From a virus, in the IMG/VR virus record IMGVR_UViG_3300042520_003321, positions 1 through 44,531 of that record: 44,531 nucleotides of DNA; one strand, given 5' to 3'. The notes below the pieces were generated by a model. That model did not search any database. It was not told the DNA's origin and was given only the letters and a program-made list of their open reading frames with translations. A program made the translations under genes and the position numbers. How positions within the stretch are numbered: position 1 is the first letter of the stretch; the number at the start of each line of letters is the position of its first letter. Below, piece after piece: positions 24,159 through 33,134 of the stretch.

Positions 24159-24635
24159 GTGAATAGCGACGAAGATGATATAAATTTATTGATAAGTGAG
24201 CTTTCAAGTTTTGAAGTACCAACAAAAACTCGAGAAGTTGTACAACAGACTACTTCTTTAGAAGAGAAAGATTTGCAACAATATTTTTTAGATAAAACAA
24301 AGGCTTTAATTGATACAGGTTTGGCTACTGTTCAGGATTTAGCTCCTGCTGTAACAAGTTCTGGAGATGCAAAGGAAATGGATGCTTTGTCAAAGCTAAT
24401 GGCGAGCACAGCTCAAGCGTTAGACACCTTACAAAAAACTGCTTTGATCGATAAAAAAGCAAATAGAGACGAACAATTAGAACACATTAAAATCAAAGCA
24501 AAAAAAGAAATAGCTCAACTAACAAAAGGACCTCACCAAATCACAAATAACAATATCTTGGTTGCATCTCGTGAAGAAATTATGAAAAAGCTTTTCTCTG
24601 ATCAACCAGAAGTTTTAAAAATTGATAATAAATAA
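24159..24635 (+). CDS. Terminase small subunit-like protein (gp16-like)
   Basis: A 158-residue protein with a GTG start, supported by the TAAATAACATT element just upstream. It is largely helical: an acidic N-terminus, DKTKALIDTGLATVQDLAPA, DALSKLMASTAQALDTLQK and a coiled stretch, then NNNILVASREEIMKKLF. These helical hairpin features and the C-terminal NNNI...SREE resemble the small terminase subunits (gp16) of T4-like marine phages, which recognise DNA for packaging. No gp17 large subunit is in the window, so context does not confirm it; a scaffold-like virion protein is the alternative. Confidence 0.55.
   Translation: MNSDEDDINLLISELSSFEVPTKTREVVQQTTSLEEKDLQQYFLDKTKALIDTGLATVQDLAPAVTSSGDAKEMDALSKLMASTAQALDTLQKTALIDKKANRDEQLEHIKIKAKKEIAQLTKGPHQITNNNILVASREEIMKKLFSDQPEVLKIDNK
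24627..24634 (+). promoter_or_regulatory. Late-promoter-like AATAAATA
   Basis: TAAATA ends 9 nt before the ATG of the collar-fibre gene. Confidence 0.4.
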
Positions 24636-24643
24636 CTAATACT

Positions 24644-25612
24644 ATGCCAGGAGTCAAAATATCATCTTTACCATCTGCTACACTAGGAGCATCAGACATT
24701 ATTCCTGCTGCAAGAGGAGGAACAACTGTGGGAGTTAATGCTTCTCAAATACTAAATCGCTTTACAAAAATAGAAACTGATGTAATTGCAATCTCGGGTC
24801 GCACTATTCATCCAAGAAATTCAAGTACAATCAATATGTCGTTCAATACGACGACTAGAGAAATTTCTTCTGACTTAGGGCCTTACTTAGATCTAAGCGG
24901 ACGCACGGTTGTTTTGCCGCCAGTAATAGCTATTCCTCCTGGAGCTGTTATGCCTTTTGTTGGACAAAATGCTCCAGTTGGTTGGTTAGTATGTGATGGT
25001 TCGTTGGTTCCTAATGGTAACGGAACAGTTCAAGGCAAATCTTATAACTTTGGGCCATTACATACAGCTCTTGGTACTACATATGGACCTGAAGTAGGTG
25101 GCCAACGCAAACTTCCGGATTTAAGAGGTTACTTTGTTAGAGGTTTTGGTTCAAATGAAGATGCAACAAGCAGCGGAGTGTTTGGTCAAAAACAAGCTGA
25201 TGCTTTTCAGGGTCACAAACACGGTTTACATGATCCTCAACACGGTCATACCGCCTCAACAAATTTAACAGGAGCTCATGATCATAAGACGTTTGGCAGC
25301 GGAACTTTACCAACCTACCTCGAAGATGGCGGATCAGAAAATCCTTGGGGATCAGGTAACTCTGCAAGTTTTGAGCAAACATATAACGTTAACGATTCAG
25401 CAATTAATACTTGTAAAACCTCTTCAGACGGCAATCACTCTCATACCGTTTCAATTGTCGCAAATTCAACTAACGTAAAAGTTTTAAGTCCGACAGGAGA
25501 TCAAGCAACTGCAGGAGCAGAAGACTCAAACGGACCCGGAGGAGCTACTCCGAGAACATCTCACGAAACAAGACCAGCAAACATTGCAATGTTGTATTGC
25601 GTGAAATATTAA
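24644..25612 (+). CDS. Short tail fibre with tail-collar domain, gp12-like
   Basis: A 322-residue protein. After an N-terminal adaptor (ISSLPSATLGASDIIPAARGG) it has a phage tail-collar domain at about residues 98-170: IPPGAVMPFVGQNAPVGWLVCDGS and LPDLRGYFVRGFG. The C-terminal part carries clustered HxH motifs (GHKHG, GHGHT-type HGHT, AHDHK, NHSH) like those that bind metal ions in the T4 gp12 receptor-binding tip. It is expected to form trimers that bind a surface glycan or LPS at irreversible adsorption. It opens the adhesin array and lies directly upstream of the lectin-like gene (1-nt gap). Confidence 0.88.
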   Translation: MPGVKISSLPSATLGASDIIPAARGGTTVGVNASQILNRFTKIETDVIAISGRTIHPRNSSTINMSFNTTTREISSDLGPYLDLSGRTVVLPPVIAIPPGAVMPFVGQNAPVGWLVCDGSLVPNGNGTVQGKSYNFGPLHTALGTTYGPEVGGQRKLPDLRGYFVRGFGSNEDATSSGVFGQKQADAFQGHKHGLHDPQHGHTASTNLTGAHDHKTFGSGTLPTYLEDGGSENPWGSGNSASFEQTYNVNDSAINTCKTSSDGNHSHTVSIVANSTNVKVLSPTGDQATAGAEDSNGPGGATPRTSHETRPANIAMLYCVKY

Positions 25613-25613
25613 A

Positions 25614-26459
25614 ATGTCAAATTCAATTAATTTATTAAATGATTACGAATGCTTAAAGGATTCTCTTCAAAAAATTAATAATAATTTTGAATTTTTAACT
25701 TCTGCTGTTCGTAGTTTCAAATCATGTTGTGATTACAAACCTTGCTGTGAACATCTCTTGATTAATCCTGTCGCTGGACGAAATGCTACATATGTTGGCT
25801 TTGGAGGATCATCAGGAGAAACACTTTATGAGCAGCACTGGATTCACAACTTTACGTGGTCTAGTAAATTCATTAATTTAAAAAAAGAAGACTTGTTAGA
25901 AAATTCAACGTATTCTGAAAATGCGGTTCGTGTTAACAACAGCATACGTTTGAGTAATGGTTTTTTTACAAAAGGCAATGTTTTTCATGATATTCCGGTT
26001 CATTATAAAGATGAAGAAAATGCTATTATTGATTGGAATGCTTATTATGAGTTTTCAATTGGAGGCAGTCAAGCAGGAGGTAGTGCCTTTAGAGATGGGC
26101 TAACCTTTATATTACAAAGCAATTCTCCCACTGCTGTTGGTGGAGGTAGCGAACAATTAGGATTTGGTGGAATTCCTTTTAGCATAGGAATTAGTTATGA
26201 TACATATCAAAACACCACAAATGATACTAATGCAAACACAATAGAAATAAATGTCAATGGAAGTCTTGCTTCAATCAGAGAGGTTGTGTGTCCTTTTTCG
26301 TTGAGAGGTACTCTTGGAACAACTAAAACAATTTACAATTGGGTTGAATATCACAATGGGATATTAAACGTTTACATATCAGAGACCAGTACTAAACCTT
26401 CTTCTTCTATCATAAGTGAACCTATAAATGTTAATAGCTACTTAACAAGGTTCGCATAA
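25614..26459 (+). CDS. Adhesin with L-type lectin-like domain
   Basis: A 281-residue protein. Residues ~10-30 hold the shared module ECLKDSLQKINNNFEFL. A Cys-rich segment follows (CCDYKPCCEHL). From ~55 to the end it resembles bacterial/legume L-type lectins: FRDGLTFILQ, GGGSEQLGFGGIPFSIGISYDTYQN (the G-rich loop and Asp/Tyr of the Ca/sugar site), TIEINVNG and a closing WVEYHNGILNVYIS. This fold binds sugars, so a receptor-binding role is likely. It lies between the collar fibre and the 1343-aa adhesin. The fold call is by motif; the ligand is unknown. Confidence 0.75.
   Translation: MSNSINLLNDYECLKDSLQKINNNFEFLTSAVRSFKSCCDYKPCCEHLLINPVAGRNATYVGFGGSSGETLYEQHWIHNFTWSSKFINLKKEDLLENSTYSENAVRVNNSIRLSNGFFTKGNVFHDIPVHYKDEENAIIDWNAYYEFSIGGSQAGGSAFRDGLTFILQSNSPTAVGGGSEQLGFGGIPFSIGISYDTYQNTTNDTNANTIEINVNGSLASIREVVCPFSLRGTLGTTKTIYNWVEYHNGILNVYISETSTKPSSSIISEPINVNSYLTRFA
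25641..25697 (+). other. Shared adhesin module, copy in lectin-like protein
   Basis: Codes YECLKDSLQKINNNFEFL; related copies lie at 27161-27217, 30577-30633, 32629-32690 and 37058-37117, and similarity is also visible at the DNA level (AAAAAATTAATAATAATTTT in two of them). Confidence 0.8.
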
Positions 26460-26462
26460 GTA
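26455..26462 (+). promoter_or_regulatory. Late-promoter-like CATAAGTA
   Basis: TAAGTA ends 9 nt before the ATG of the large adhesin gene. Confidence 0.4.
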
Positions 26463-26471
26463 AAGTTACAC

Positions 26472-29400
26472 ATGCCTTGGTATACTACATCACTTGAAAT
26501 ATATGCTATCACCACAGCAGCAAGTACTGGCATATTTGATGACATACCTTTGCCTCCTCCCTGTGATGCAAGTCACGGCTGTAGTAAAGCTCAATTTAAT
26601 CTCTTCGGAGTTCCGGAAACAGGTGCAGATATACTCTTAGGTACGATAAATTTAAATAATGCAGGAAATAAATCAGCTACAGGAGCAATAGATACTGGAG
26701 TACCCGTAGGATATGAATATTTAGGAGATCCTACATTTCGCTTTTCAAAGATTACCGTAGGATCAGCTGATATAAATCAACTCGTCCGTAGTGATGATAC
26801 CTTACATTTAAGGCAGGTGTGTTCTCTTATAAGTTGCCATAGTGAAGTTGGGTGGTGGGTTGTAAAAGATACTACAACTGGAAATATACTTTTTAATGGA
26901 TGTCCTGAAGGAGATGCTGCTTCTATTGTATTGCAGCTTACTCCTCCTGTAACACCGACACCGACACCGACTCCCACTCCGGAACCAACTCCTACTCCGA
27001 CTGCTCCTCCTCCCCCTCCACCTGCTACACTAGCTCCTTGTCAACCATCTTTACATCCAAAGTACATAAAACCGACTGCTTTGGAAGAAGAATACGCTAA
27101 ATGCATGGAAGAAACAAAAAAAGATATTCCTTCTTTAACTGGCATTCAAATAATTGATGGAGAAGAATGTATTGGAGATTCATTACAAAAAATTAATAAT
27201 AATTTTGCAATTTTAACAAAAGAGTACGAGGGACTTTTAATCGACAACTGTGCTCAAAATTATAGTTGTATGTTTTGTTATACTAGTTCTGGAACAACAG
27301 CAAGATCTAGTAATCCTTATTATCCTTATGGATGCGAAACTGGACACGAAGCAGAAAAACCATTAATACGTGGTGGACTGTGGGGGCAATTTTATGGCAC
27401 AACTAGTGTATATTATGAAATGACGGCTGGAAATTTCTTGCCTCTTCCCTTGACATCTCCTGTTCAGTATACTGTTTTAGACATTCAAACCAATATACCT
27501 AAAAGTGGTTTGATAGCAATCGGTTATTTTTCTCCTCCTTCTACTGGCACGTATACTTTTTATACTGAATCTAAGGACGGCTCTGGTGTCTGGCTTGGAG
27601 ATAAAGCTCTAGGGTGGTCTGGCCGCACGGGTAGTAACGCTTTAGTAAATAATGGTTTAGGAACAGCTCATGCTGTGGCAACGGTAAGTGGAACAATCGC
27701 GTTAACAGCTGGAATATATTATCCAATAAGAATAGTATATGAAAATAAAAACGGAGCGGGCACATTTGAATTTTCTTGGAGTGGACCAGGAATAACTCGA
27801 ACTACTGATTTGGGTTCAAGTTTTTGGTATAGAGGAGATGATACTTGGACGACAGAAACACCAGTCGGTGGCAGCGACTTTAGAGGTAATCTAGGTTATC
27901 CTACTACAGACTCTACAAGCAAATATTATAAGCTATGGGATTATCAAAGAAGTGCAGCAACGATTCCTTGGCAAAGTCCTGAACAATTGCTTGGTATAGA
28001 TTTTTATCTCAAACGAGATTCTCAGGTAATTGACTCAGCTCCTCATTTACGAGTAAATGTATATCAAGAGCCTACAACCACTCCTTACTATCCATTGCAT
28101 TACGGTAAAACTTCTTCTGTGTTGTTAACTTCTGTTTATTACGACTTAACTAATGTTACAGAATGGACCAATCACAATATCGCTCCACCTAAAACAGCTG
28201 AAATTAATAAACCGCTGTGGGTTGAGTTTACACGTTTGCCTGAGCTAACGTACAATCCTCTTGCACCAAAAACTATAAATTCTCAGTACATATTCAGTAA
28301 TTGGTATAGATTTTCTCATTGCGCCGCTACAGGCAGTACTACCCCATGTTATCCTAATCATGTCGATCCTTCAACTGGATATTGGGCGTTTGATTTAGCT
28401 ACCAATAGTATTAACTATACACAAAACCACACAGACGCAACAGGTATAGTATCAAATACGTTATATGAGGATTATGAGTTAGAGGCAACTCTCACTTCTA
28501 GTGCAACGGACAATGATAACGTGGGAATTGTTTTGGGGTTTAAAACAATTGACAATGTAGAGCAAACACTAATTGCTTGGAGAAACGGAGGAGGAGGATT
28601 TGGGGGAAATCAACAGTGGAGCGTACGGTTAAATAGTTTTCGGGATCCAGCTATAGCTCCCACAAACACATGGACTCCGCTAAACACTTTGTCTAATCCA
28701 AGAAATTGGGAAGGAGCCGAAACAACTATAAAGGTAGTAAAGAAAAACGGAATAATAACAATTAACTCCACTGACTTCAATAGCACAACTTATTCTTCTG
28801 ATAGCGAAATTACAATCGATTTAAATGCTGTGCCGTCATTGATTCCGTTTAAGAAATCAGCAATTGGATTTGTGGTTAACGAACAATTAAACAGCACGTG
28901 GAAAAACATAAAATTTAATCCTCCTGCTCAACCAACACCAGAAGGAATAATAGGAGTTGGTAACGTAACCTATGTTACTCTGCCTTCAGCAACAAAGAAC
29001 CTCTTAGAAACAACCCAAATAGAATCTTCGGCTTGTATTGCCACAGCAATAACCAATTTAAATTTTAATTTCAATTCATTGTCAGCAATCGTTGCTTCGT
29101 TAAATAATTGTTGTAAATCTAATGGTGGCTATGGAGTTGGCAATCCTATTGACAAAAACAAAAATCTTACTCCTCCGACTCCTAATGAGCCTGATCTACT
29201 CGATGAACCGTGTGTAATCGAAAGAGAAAGCGTATTAGATAGATTTACATTACAAGGAGAAGGCGGTTATCAATGGAATACTTTCAATTTTGTTGACAAA
29301 GATAAAGTATTTACATTCCAAAGTTACGCCAATACATACTTTCCTGGCATAATTGGAGGTAGTCCAAATAATCCTACTACGGAATCCTATAATACATACA

Positions 29401-30503
29401 AATACACACAGACCATTGCAGGTAATACGTATTACGGCCTACAAAATTGTTTAAGAATTTGTGCTGGTAATGATAATATATCTGGAATTTTTAGAGATGG
29501 TGTTGTTTTTACTGCTGGTACACGTCGTTATCATAAATGGATAAAAGACAATTTATTAGACTTTAAAGATCTCTTTATGCCTTCTTCGTATGCAACTAAA
29601 TATATCCAAGCCCTTTTAACTAATGACGGAAAGCTATATAATTTAGACTTAACTGATGCTCCTGCAGTTCCGGTTGGAGATCCTCTGCCAACCACTACTA
29701 TAGTACCTCAAGTAATGGAAGGAACAAGGGTTAATGGAACAACAAAAACGCTAGATGACGTTACTCGCTTTGTAGCAATAAATCAAGCTCATAATTCGGA
29801 TATGATTGTGGCTTGTGCTGATAATACAGTCTGGCACGTTGTCGTTGGGTCTTCCCTTACTCCTGGAGACTATCAAGCTCGTCAGATAGATAATATGCTG
29901 GCTTCTGATATTTTATTTGCTCAAATAGGAGACCCAGGAGATTCGTGTTTTGTTGTCTTAAAAAATGACCCGACTAAACTTTATCGGTTTGTTACGTCTG
30001 CTGGCAATATAGTTTCAAGAGATCTGTCAAATTCTGGATGGCTTGAAAAGAGAAGCCCAACCCCTGTAGATTTAAGTCCTTTTGTTTATTATGGATCAAA
30101 CAGTACGACATTATTGGAACCGGGGGAATTTTTCATGCATGGAGCTAGTAATGAATTTCATTACACCTTTATGACGAACAAATATATTCATACGTTTAAA
30201 GCTGCGTATAACGGCACATACAATGGTTCATCTCCTTTATACAAAAAATACTCTTATCCGGCAGGAGTAAATCCAATACGTATGTCTACAAGTACTTCGT
30301 ATGCGATGGTAGCTGAATTGTCTGATGGATTTTATCTGTTGAGTAGCAATGGAATTGCCTCATTGAATACAAATGCGGGCAGTGGAGGAGAATATTATAC
30401 AGCATATCAAAATATGGACAAGATTCAGTCTTGGACAGATTTAGCTTTGTTCTTGGCGCCATCTCGTCCAGATGTACCCATTTTTAGCAATCCGTGCTCT
30501 TAA
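26472..30503 (+). CDS. Large multidomain adhesin (PA14, lectin-like, propeller-like)
   Basis: A 1343-residue fibre/adhesin. Order: an N-terminal domain (1-158), a PT/PP stalk (~159-190), the ECIGDSLQKINNNF module (~230), a PA14/GLEYA-like domain (~300-456; LWGQFYGTT, GYFSPPSTGTYTFYTESKDGSGVWLGD, AGIYYPIRIVYENKNG), a laminin-G/concanavalin-like domain (~633-818; NVGIVLGFK, WRNGGGGFGGNQQWSV), a degenerate second module (ACIATAITNLNFNFNSL, ~854), and a C-terminal part (~910-1343) with repeated LLTNDGKLYNL/ACADNTVWHV-type strands suggesting a beta-propeller. PA14 and LamG-like folds commonly bind glycans. No enzyme motif seen. Virion location is inferred. Confidence 0.78.
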   Translation: MPWYTTSLEIYAITTAASTGIFDDIPLPPPCDASHGCSKAQFNLFGVPETGADILLGTINLNNAGNKSATGAIDTGVPVGYEYLGDPTFRFSKITVGSADINQLVRSDDTLHLRQVCSLISCHSEVGWWVVKDTTTGNILFNGCPEGDAASIVLQLTPPVTPTPTPTPTPEPTPTPTAPPPPPPATLAPCQPSLHPKYIKPTALEEEYAKCMEETKKDIPSLTGIQIIDGEECIGDSLQKINNNFAILTKEYEGLLIDNCAQNYSCMFCYTSSGTTARSSNPYYPYGCETGHEAEKPLIRGGLWGQFYGTTSVYYEMTAGNFLPLPLTSPVQYTVLDIQTNIPKSGLIAIGYFSPPSTGTYTFYTESKDGSGVWLGDKALGWSGRTGSNALVNNGLGTAHAVATVSGTIALTAGIYYPIRIVYENKNGAGTFEFSWSGPGITRTTDLGSSFWYRGDDTWTTETPVGGSDFRGNLGYPTTDSTSKYYKLWDYQRSAATIPWQSPEQLLGIDFYLKRDSQVIDSAPHLRVNVYQEPTTTPYYPLHYGKTSSVLLTSVYYDLTNVTEWTNHNIAPPKTAEINKPLWVEFTRLPELTYNPLAPKTINSQYIFSNWYRFSHCAATGSTTPCYPNHVDPSTGYWAFDLATNSINYTQNHTDATGIVSNTLYEDYELEATLTSSATDNDNVGIVLGFKTIDNVEQTLIAWRNGGGGFGGNQQWSVRLNSFRDPAIAPTNTWTPLNTLSNPRNWEGAETTIKVVKKNGIITINSTDFNSTTYSSDSEITIDLNAVPSLIPFKKSAIGFVVNEQLNSTWKNIKFNPPAQPTPEGIIGVGNVTYVTLPSATKNLLETTQIESSACIATAITNLNFNFNSLSAIVASLNNCCKSNGGYGVGNPIDKNKNLTPPTPNEPDLLDEPCVIERESVLDRFTLQGEGGYQWNTFNFVDKDKVFTFQSYANTYFPGIIGGSPNNPTTESYNTYKYTQTIAGNTYYGLQNCLRICAGNDNISGIFRDGVVFTAGTRRYHKWIKDNLLDFKDLFMPSSYATKYIQALLTNDGKLYNLDLTDAPAVPVGDPLPTTTIVPQVMEGTRVNGTTKTLDDVTRFVAINQAHNSDMIVACADNTVWHVVVGSSLTPGDYQARQIDNMLASDILFAQIGDPGDSCFVVLKNDPTKLYRFVTSAGNIVSRDLSNSGWLEKRSPTPVDLSPFVYYGSNSTTLLEPGEFFMHGASNEFHYTFMTNKYIHTFKAAYNGTYNGSSPLYKKYSYPAGVNPIRMSTSTSYAMVAELSDGFYLLSSNGIASLNTNAGSGGEYYTAYQNMDKIQSWTDLALFLAPSRPDVPIFSNPCS
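26949..27024 (+). repeat. PT/PP-coding low-complexity stalk
   Basis: ACACCGACACCGACACCGAC and related triplet repeats encode Pro-Thr and Pro-Pro runs; the ACCGACTCC units resemble those of the minisatellite at 3361. Confidence 0.85.
27161..27217 (+). other. Shared adhesin module, copy in PA14 adhesin
   Basis: Codes EECIGDSLQKINNNFAIL, nearly identical to the module in the lectin-like protein, but internal (residue ~230) rather than N-terminal. Confidence 0.8.
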
Positions 30504-30527
30504 AGAAGTAACTTTTTTATTTGCTTG

Positions 30528-30535
30528 AATAAATA
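30528..30535 (+). promoter_or_regulatory. Late-promoter-like AATAAATA
   Basis: TAAATA is exactly 5 nt before the ATG at 30541, after a 37-nt intergenic gap. Confidence 0.5.
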
Positions 30536-30540
30536 GATTT

Positions 30541-32556
30541 ATGGCATCTTGCAATTTAACAGAATATATACATGATCACGAATGCATTGGGGATTCATTA
30601 AAAAAGATAAATCAAAATTTTATAAATGTAGAATCTAAAGTGTGCGAGGGCCTCAAACCCGTAGCCGGACCTGGTATATCTGTTGACAAACAAATTACGG
30701 AACAAAAAGATCATCAATTTGTTATATCTACTACAAACTCTTTTGATTATAGAACAACTTTTGATTCTTACAATAATTTTGCATCTCAAATAGCCTTGCC
30801 TTTGTTGGATCAAACAACGCTTAATGTTACAAAATTTCCTTATAATGGTACAGAGGCGGATGTCAAACCAACAACCACCTTTACTACTGTTTCCCGTCAA
30901 TCTGATAGTATTCCTAAGGTAACTCTTTATTGGACTGCTGGAACAACAGCGGATAATATAACAGTTTATCCTTTAAATAGCGCAGCTGATGAAATGAATA
31001 GAGGATCCATTTGGTTTAATGAAACTGTTACGTGTTTGTTGAGCTCAAGTGAAAAAATGTATGTAGGTGGAGCATTTACTGAAATTGGCGGAATTTTTGC
31101 TCAAAAGTTAGCCACTATAAACAATACAAATGGCACAGGAACGTTTATTACTGAGCCAATTCCAAATTTAGGATCCTTAGGAGAAGTTAGAACCATAAAA
31201 GAAGAAACTATAACAGTTTCCGGAACGTCTCACAAACTCTTAATTGTTGGAGGTTCGTTTGAAAGTATTGGCGTAAGAGGTAGAGGTCTTGTTATATTGG
31301 ACCAGCAAACAGGACTATACTATCCTTGGTATGTTAACGGCGAAGTAAACTCCGTTCGTGTGTATGGAAATCTATTATATGTAGGCGGTGTTTTTGATTA
31401 CGTAAACTATGGAGCTTCTAGCGCAACATCATATTCCGGTCAAAGATTGCAAACAAACGGCTTTTTTGTTATTAATTTGCCAAGCATGATTAGCGGACTA
31501 GCTATTAGTTCGGCATCTAATTATTCTTCTCCTTTTGCTGAAAGAGCTGTTATCAATTCATTTACTGTATACGACAAAATTCTGTATATTGGAGGAGATT
31601 TTAAAATTAAACAAAACGACAAGATAGTAAATCAAAATTTATATTCTATTGATCTCTCTCCAACCATATCTACTACTGGGCCTTCTACAGGTTTTTTAAA
31701 TCTTTGGGAACCTATGCCCGCTTTTCAGGTTATACTAAACGGACCTGTTAAAGGTTTGCATATAGATAATTCTATTGCAGCTGGCGGATCTGCTTATCTC
31801 TATGTTGGTGGAGAATTCTCTAAAGTTTATACAAGTTCGGAATTTTATAACGAGCCTCGAGTCAAGTTACAAAAAACAAACGCTTCAAACGCTATTTGTT
31901 TCCAATTGACGGATTCTAGTACTATTAAGACAACTCCTTTGTTGACAACATGGAAACCAAATTTTAGAGGAGCAGTTACTTCGTTTGTTTCTCATGACAA
32001 TGCTGTTGATAGCTTAGTGTATTGTTATGGGCTATTCAATTCGGTTAATGATATATCAGTTAGTTATTTGACCGCGATTAAGAAAGCTTCTTCTTTAACT
32101 TCAGGACAAGTATTTCCAAATTGGTTTCCTGGAATACAAAATGGTCCCGCTAAATTAAACAACTCAATTATCAAAGATGGAAACACTTTAATAATTGGAG
32201 GTAACTTTTCAGAAATATCTGGCATTTATAGATACAATTTAGCAAAAATTTCTTGTCCAATTTCCGCTACGTTCCCGGTTATTGTTTGGGATTGTGGAGC
32301 AGAAGTTATTTCACCAGGAAGCAAACTCACAATGGATTTCTACTCTTCGAATACAATGAGAGTTTCAAGTGCTGTTTTTGATACAGAACGAGTTCATGCT
32401 ACAGTCTTTCCAATAATGCCAGAAACATTTGCTGGGCTTACTCCTGGCCAGCCAATCAGATTTTTTGTCAGAAGACCTGGTAAATCGTGCTACACGGATG
32501 ATACATTTACTAGCAATGCTTATGTAATAGGTTGGAAAGTCGATTTTAATCAATAA
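30541..32556 (+). CDS. Fibre protein with delta-60-type beta-propeller
   Basis: A 671-residue protein. The N-terminus has the HECIGDSLKKINQNF module. From ~170 to ~570 there are repeated strands of the delta-60 type: MYVGGAFTEIGG, LIVGGSFESIGVRGRGL, LYVGGVFDYVNY, LYIGGDFKIKQND, LYVGGEFSKVY, LIIGGNFSEISGIYRYNLAKI. Six or seven such repeats would close a beta-propeller, a fold often used for ligand binding. The C-terminal ~100 residues form a separate domain (VIVWDCGAEVISPG). It is the third of the consecutive adhesins sharing the module. Ligand unknown. Confidence 0.8.
   Translation: MASCNLTEYIHDHECIGDSLKKINQNFINVESKVCEGLKPVAGPGISVDKQITEQKDHQFVISTTNSFDYRTTFDSYNNFASQIALPLLDQTTLNVTKFPYNGTEADVKPTTTFTTVSRQSDSIPKVTLYWTAGTTADNITVYPLNSAADEMNRGSIWFNETVTCLLSSSEKMYVGGAFTEIGGIFAQKLATINNTNGTGTFITEPIPNLGSLGEVRTIKEETITVSGTSHKLLIVGGSFESIGVRGRGLVILDQQTGLYYPWYVNGEVNSVRVYGNLLYVGGVFDYVNYGASSATSYSGQRLQTNGFFVINLPSMISGLAISSASNYSSPFAERAVINSFTVYDKILYIGGDFKIKQNDKIVNQNLYSIDLSPTISTTGPSTGFLNLWEPMPAFQVILNGPVKGLHIDNSIAAGGSAYLYVGGEFSKVYTSSEFYNEPRVKLQKTNASNAICFQLTDSSTIKTTPLLTTWKPNFRGAVTSFVSHDNAVDSLVYCYGLFNSVNDISVSYLTAIKKASSLTSGQVFPNWFPGIQNGPAKLNNSIIKDGNTLIIGGNFSEISGIYRYNLAKISCPISATFPVIVWDCGAEVISPGSKLTMDFYSSNTMRVSSAVFDTERVHATVFPIMPETFAGLTPGQPIRFFVRRPGKSCYTDDTFTSNAYVIGWKVDFNQ
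30577..30633 (+). other. Shared adhesin module, copy in propeller protein
   Basis: Codes HECIGDSLKKINQNFINV, about 12 residues from the N-terminus. Confidence 0.8.
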
Positions 32557-32564
32557 TTAACATC

Positions 32565-33134
32565 ATGGCTACATCTTCCCCAACAACTATTCCTGAAGCT
32601 CCTTACACTGACGCTCCTTATCGTTTGAGTGATTCATGGTGCATAGGAGACTCAATCGACGTAATAAACGCTAACACTGAGTATTTTGAAAACAACAAAG
32701 TTTCAAAAACGGGTGATACGATGACAGGGGCATTAACTGTAAAAAGCGACATAAACATTGAAGGAGGAAAGCTAGACCTCAATTGTGGAGCTCTCTCAAA
32801 TTTTATCGTGGATGTAAAAAACGTACAAATCTCTACTTTGACTCCTGGTCAAAAATATACTATCGAACACGGAGATTGTGGTAAAATAATTGTAGTTGAA
32901 TCCCAAGGTGGAGTTAATTGCAATATAACAGTTCCGGATGATCTTCCAGTTGGTTTCAATGTCATGTTAGTCAAAAGAGGTCAAAGCAATTACAGAATTT
33001 TAGCTGATGATCCAACAAGCGGTATGTTTATTAGAAACGTTAATAATTACATTAGTATTTCTAAATTATGGGGTATCTGTAATCTTGTTATAATCGCTTC
33101 TAAAACAGCTCTTATTTCTGGAGATTTAAATTAA
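32565..33134 (+). CDS. Fibre protein with shared module and TMTG motif
   Basis: A 189-residue protein. A short N-terminus leads to SWCIGDSIDVINANTEYF, a diverged copy of the shared module, then KTGDTMTGALTV, a classic phage fibre motif. The rest is beta-rich (YTIEHGDCGKIIVVESQGG, CNITVPDDLPVGFNVMLVKRG), resembling small phage fibre tips. A weaker TAATTA, 5 nt upstream of the ATG, replaces the TAARTA element. The stop overlaps the ATG of the RCC1-like gene (TAATG), so expression is coupled. Confidence 0.75.
   Translation: MATSSPTTIPEAPYTDAPYRLSDSWCIGDSIDVINANTEYFENNKVSKTGDTMTGALTVKSDINIEGGKLDLNCGALSNFIVDVKNVQISTLTPGQKYTIEHGDCGKIIVVESQGGVNCNITVPDDLPVGFNVMLVKRGQSNYRILADDPTSGMFIRNVNNYISISKLWGICNLVIIASKTALISGDLN
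32629..32690 (+). other. Shared adhesin module, diverged copy
   Basis: Codes SWCIGDSIDVINANTEYF: CIGDS and IN.N are kept, while the final Phe pattern has changed. Confidence 0.65.
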
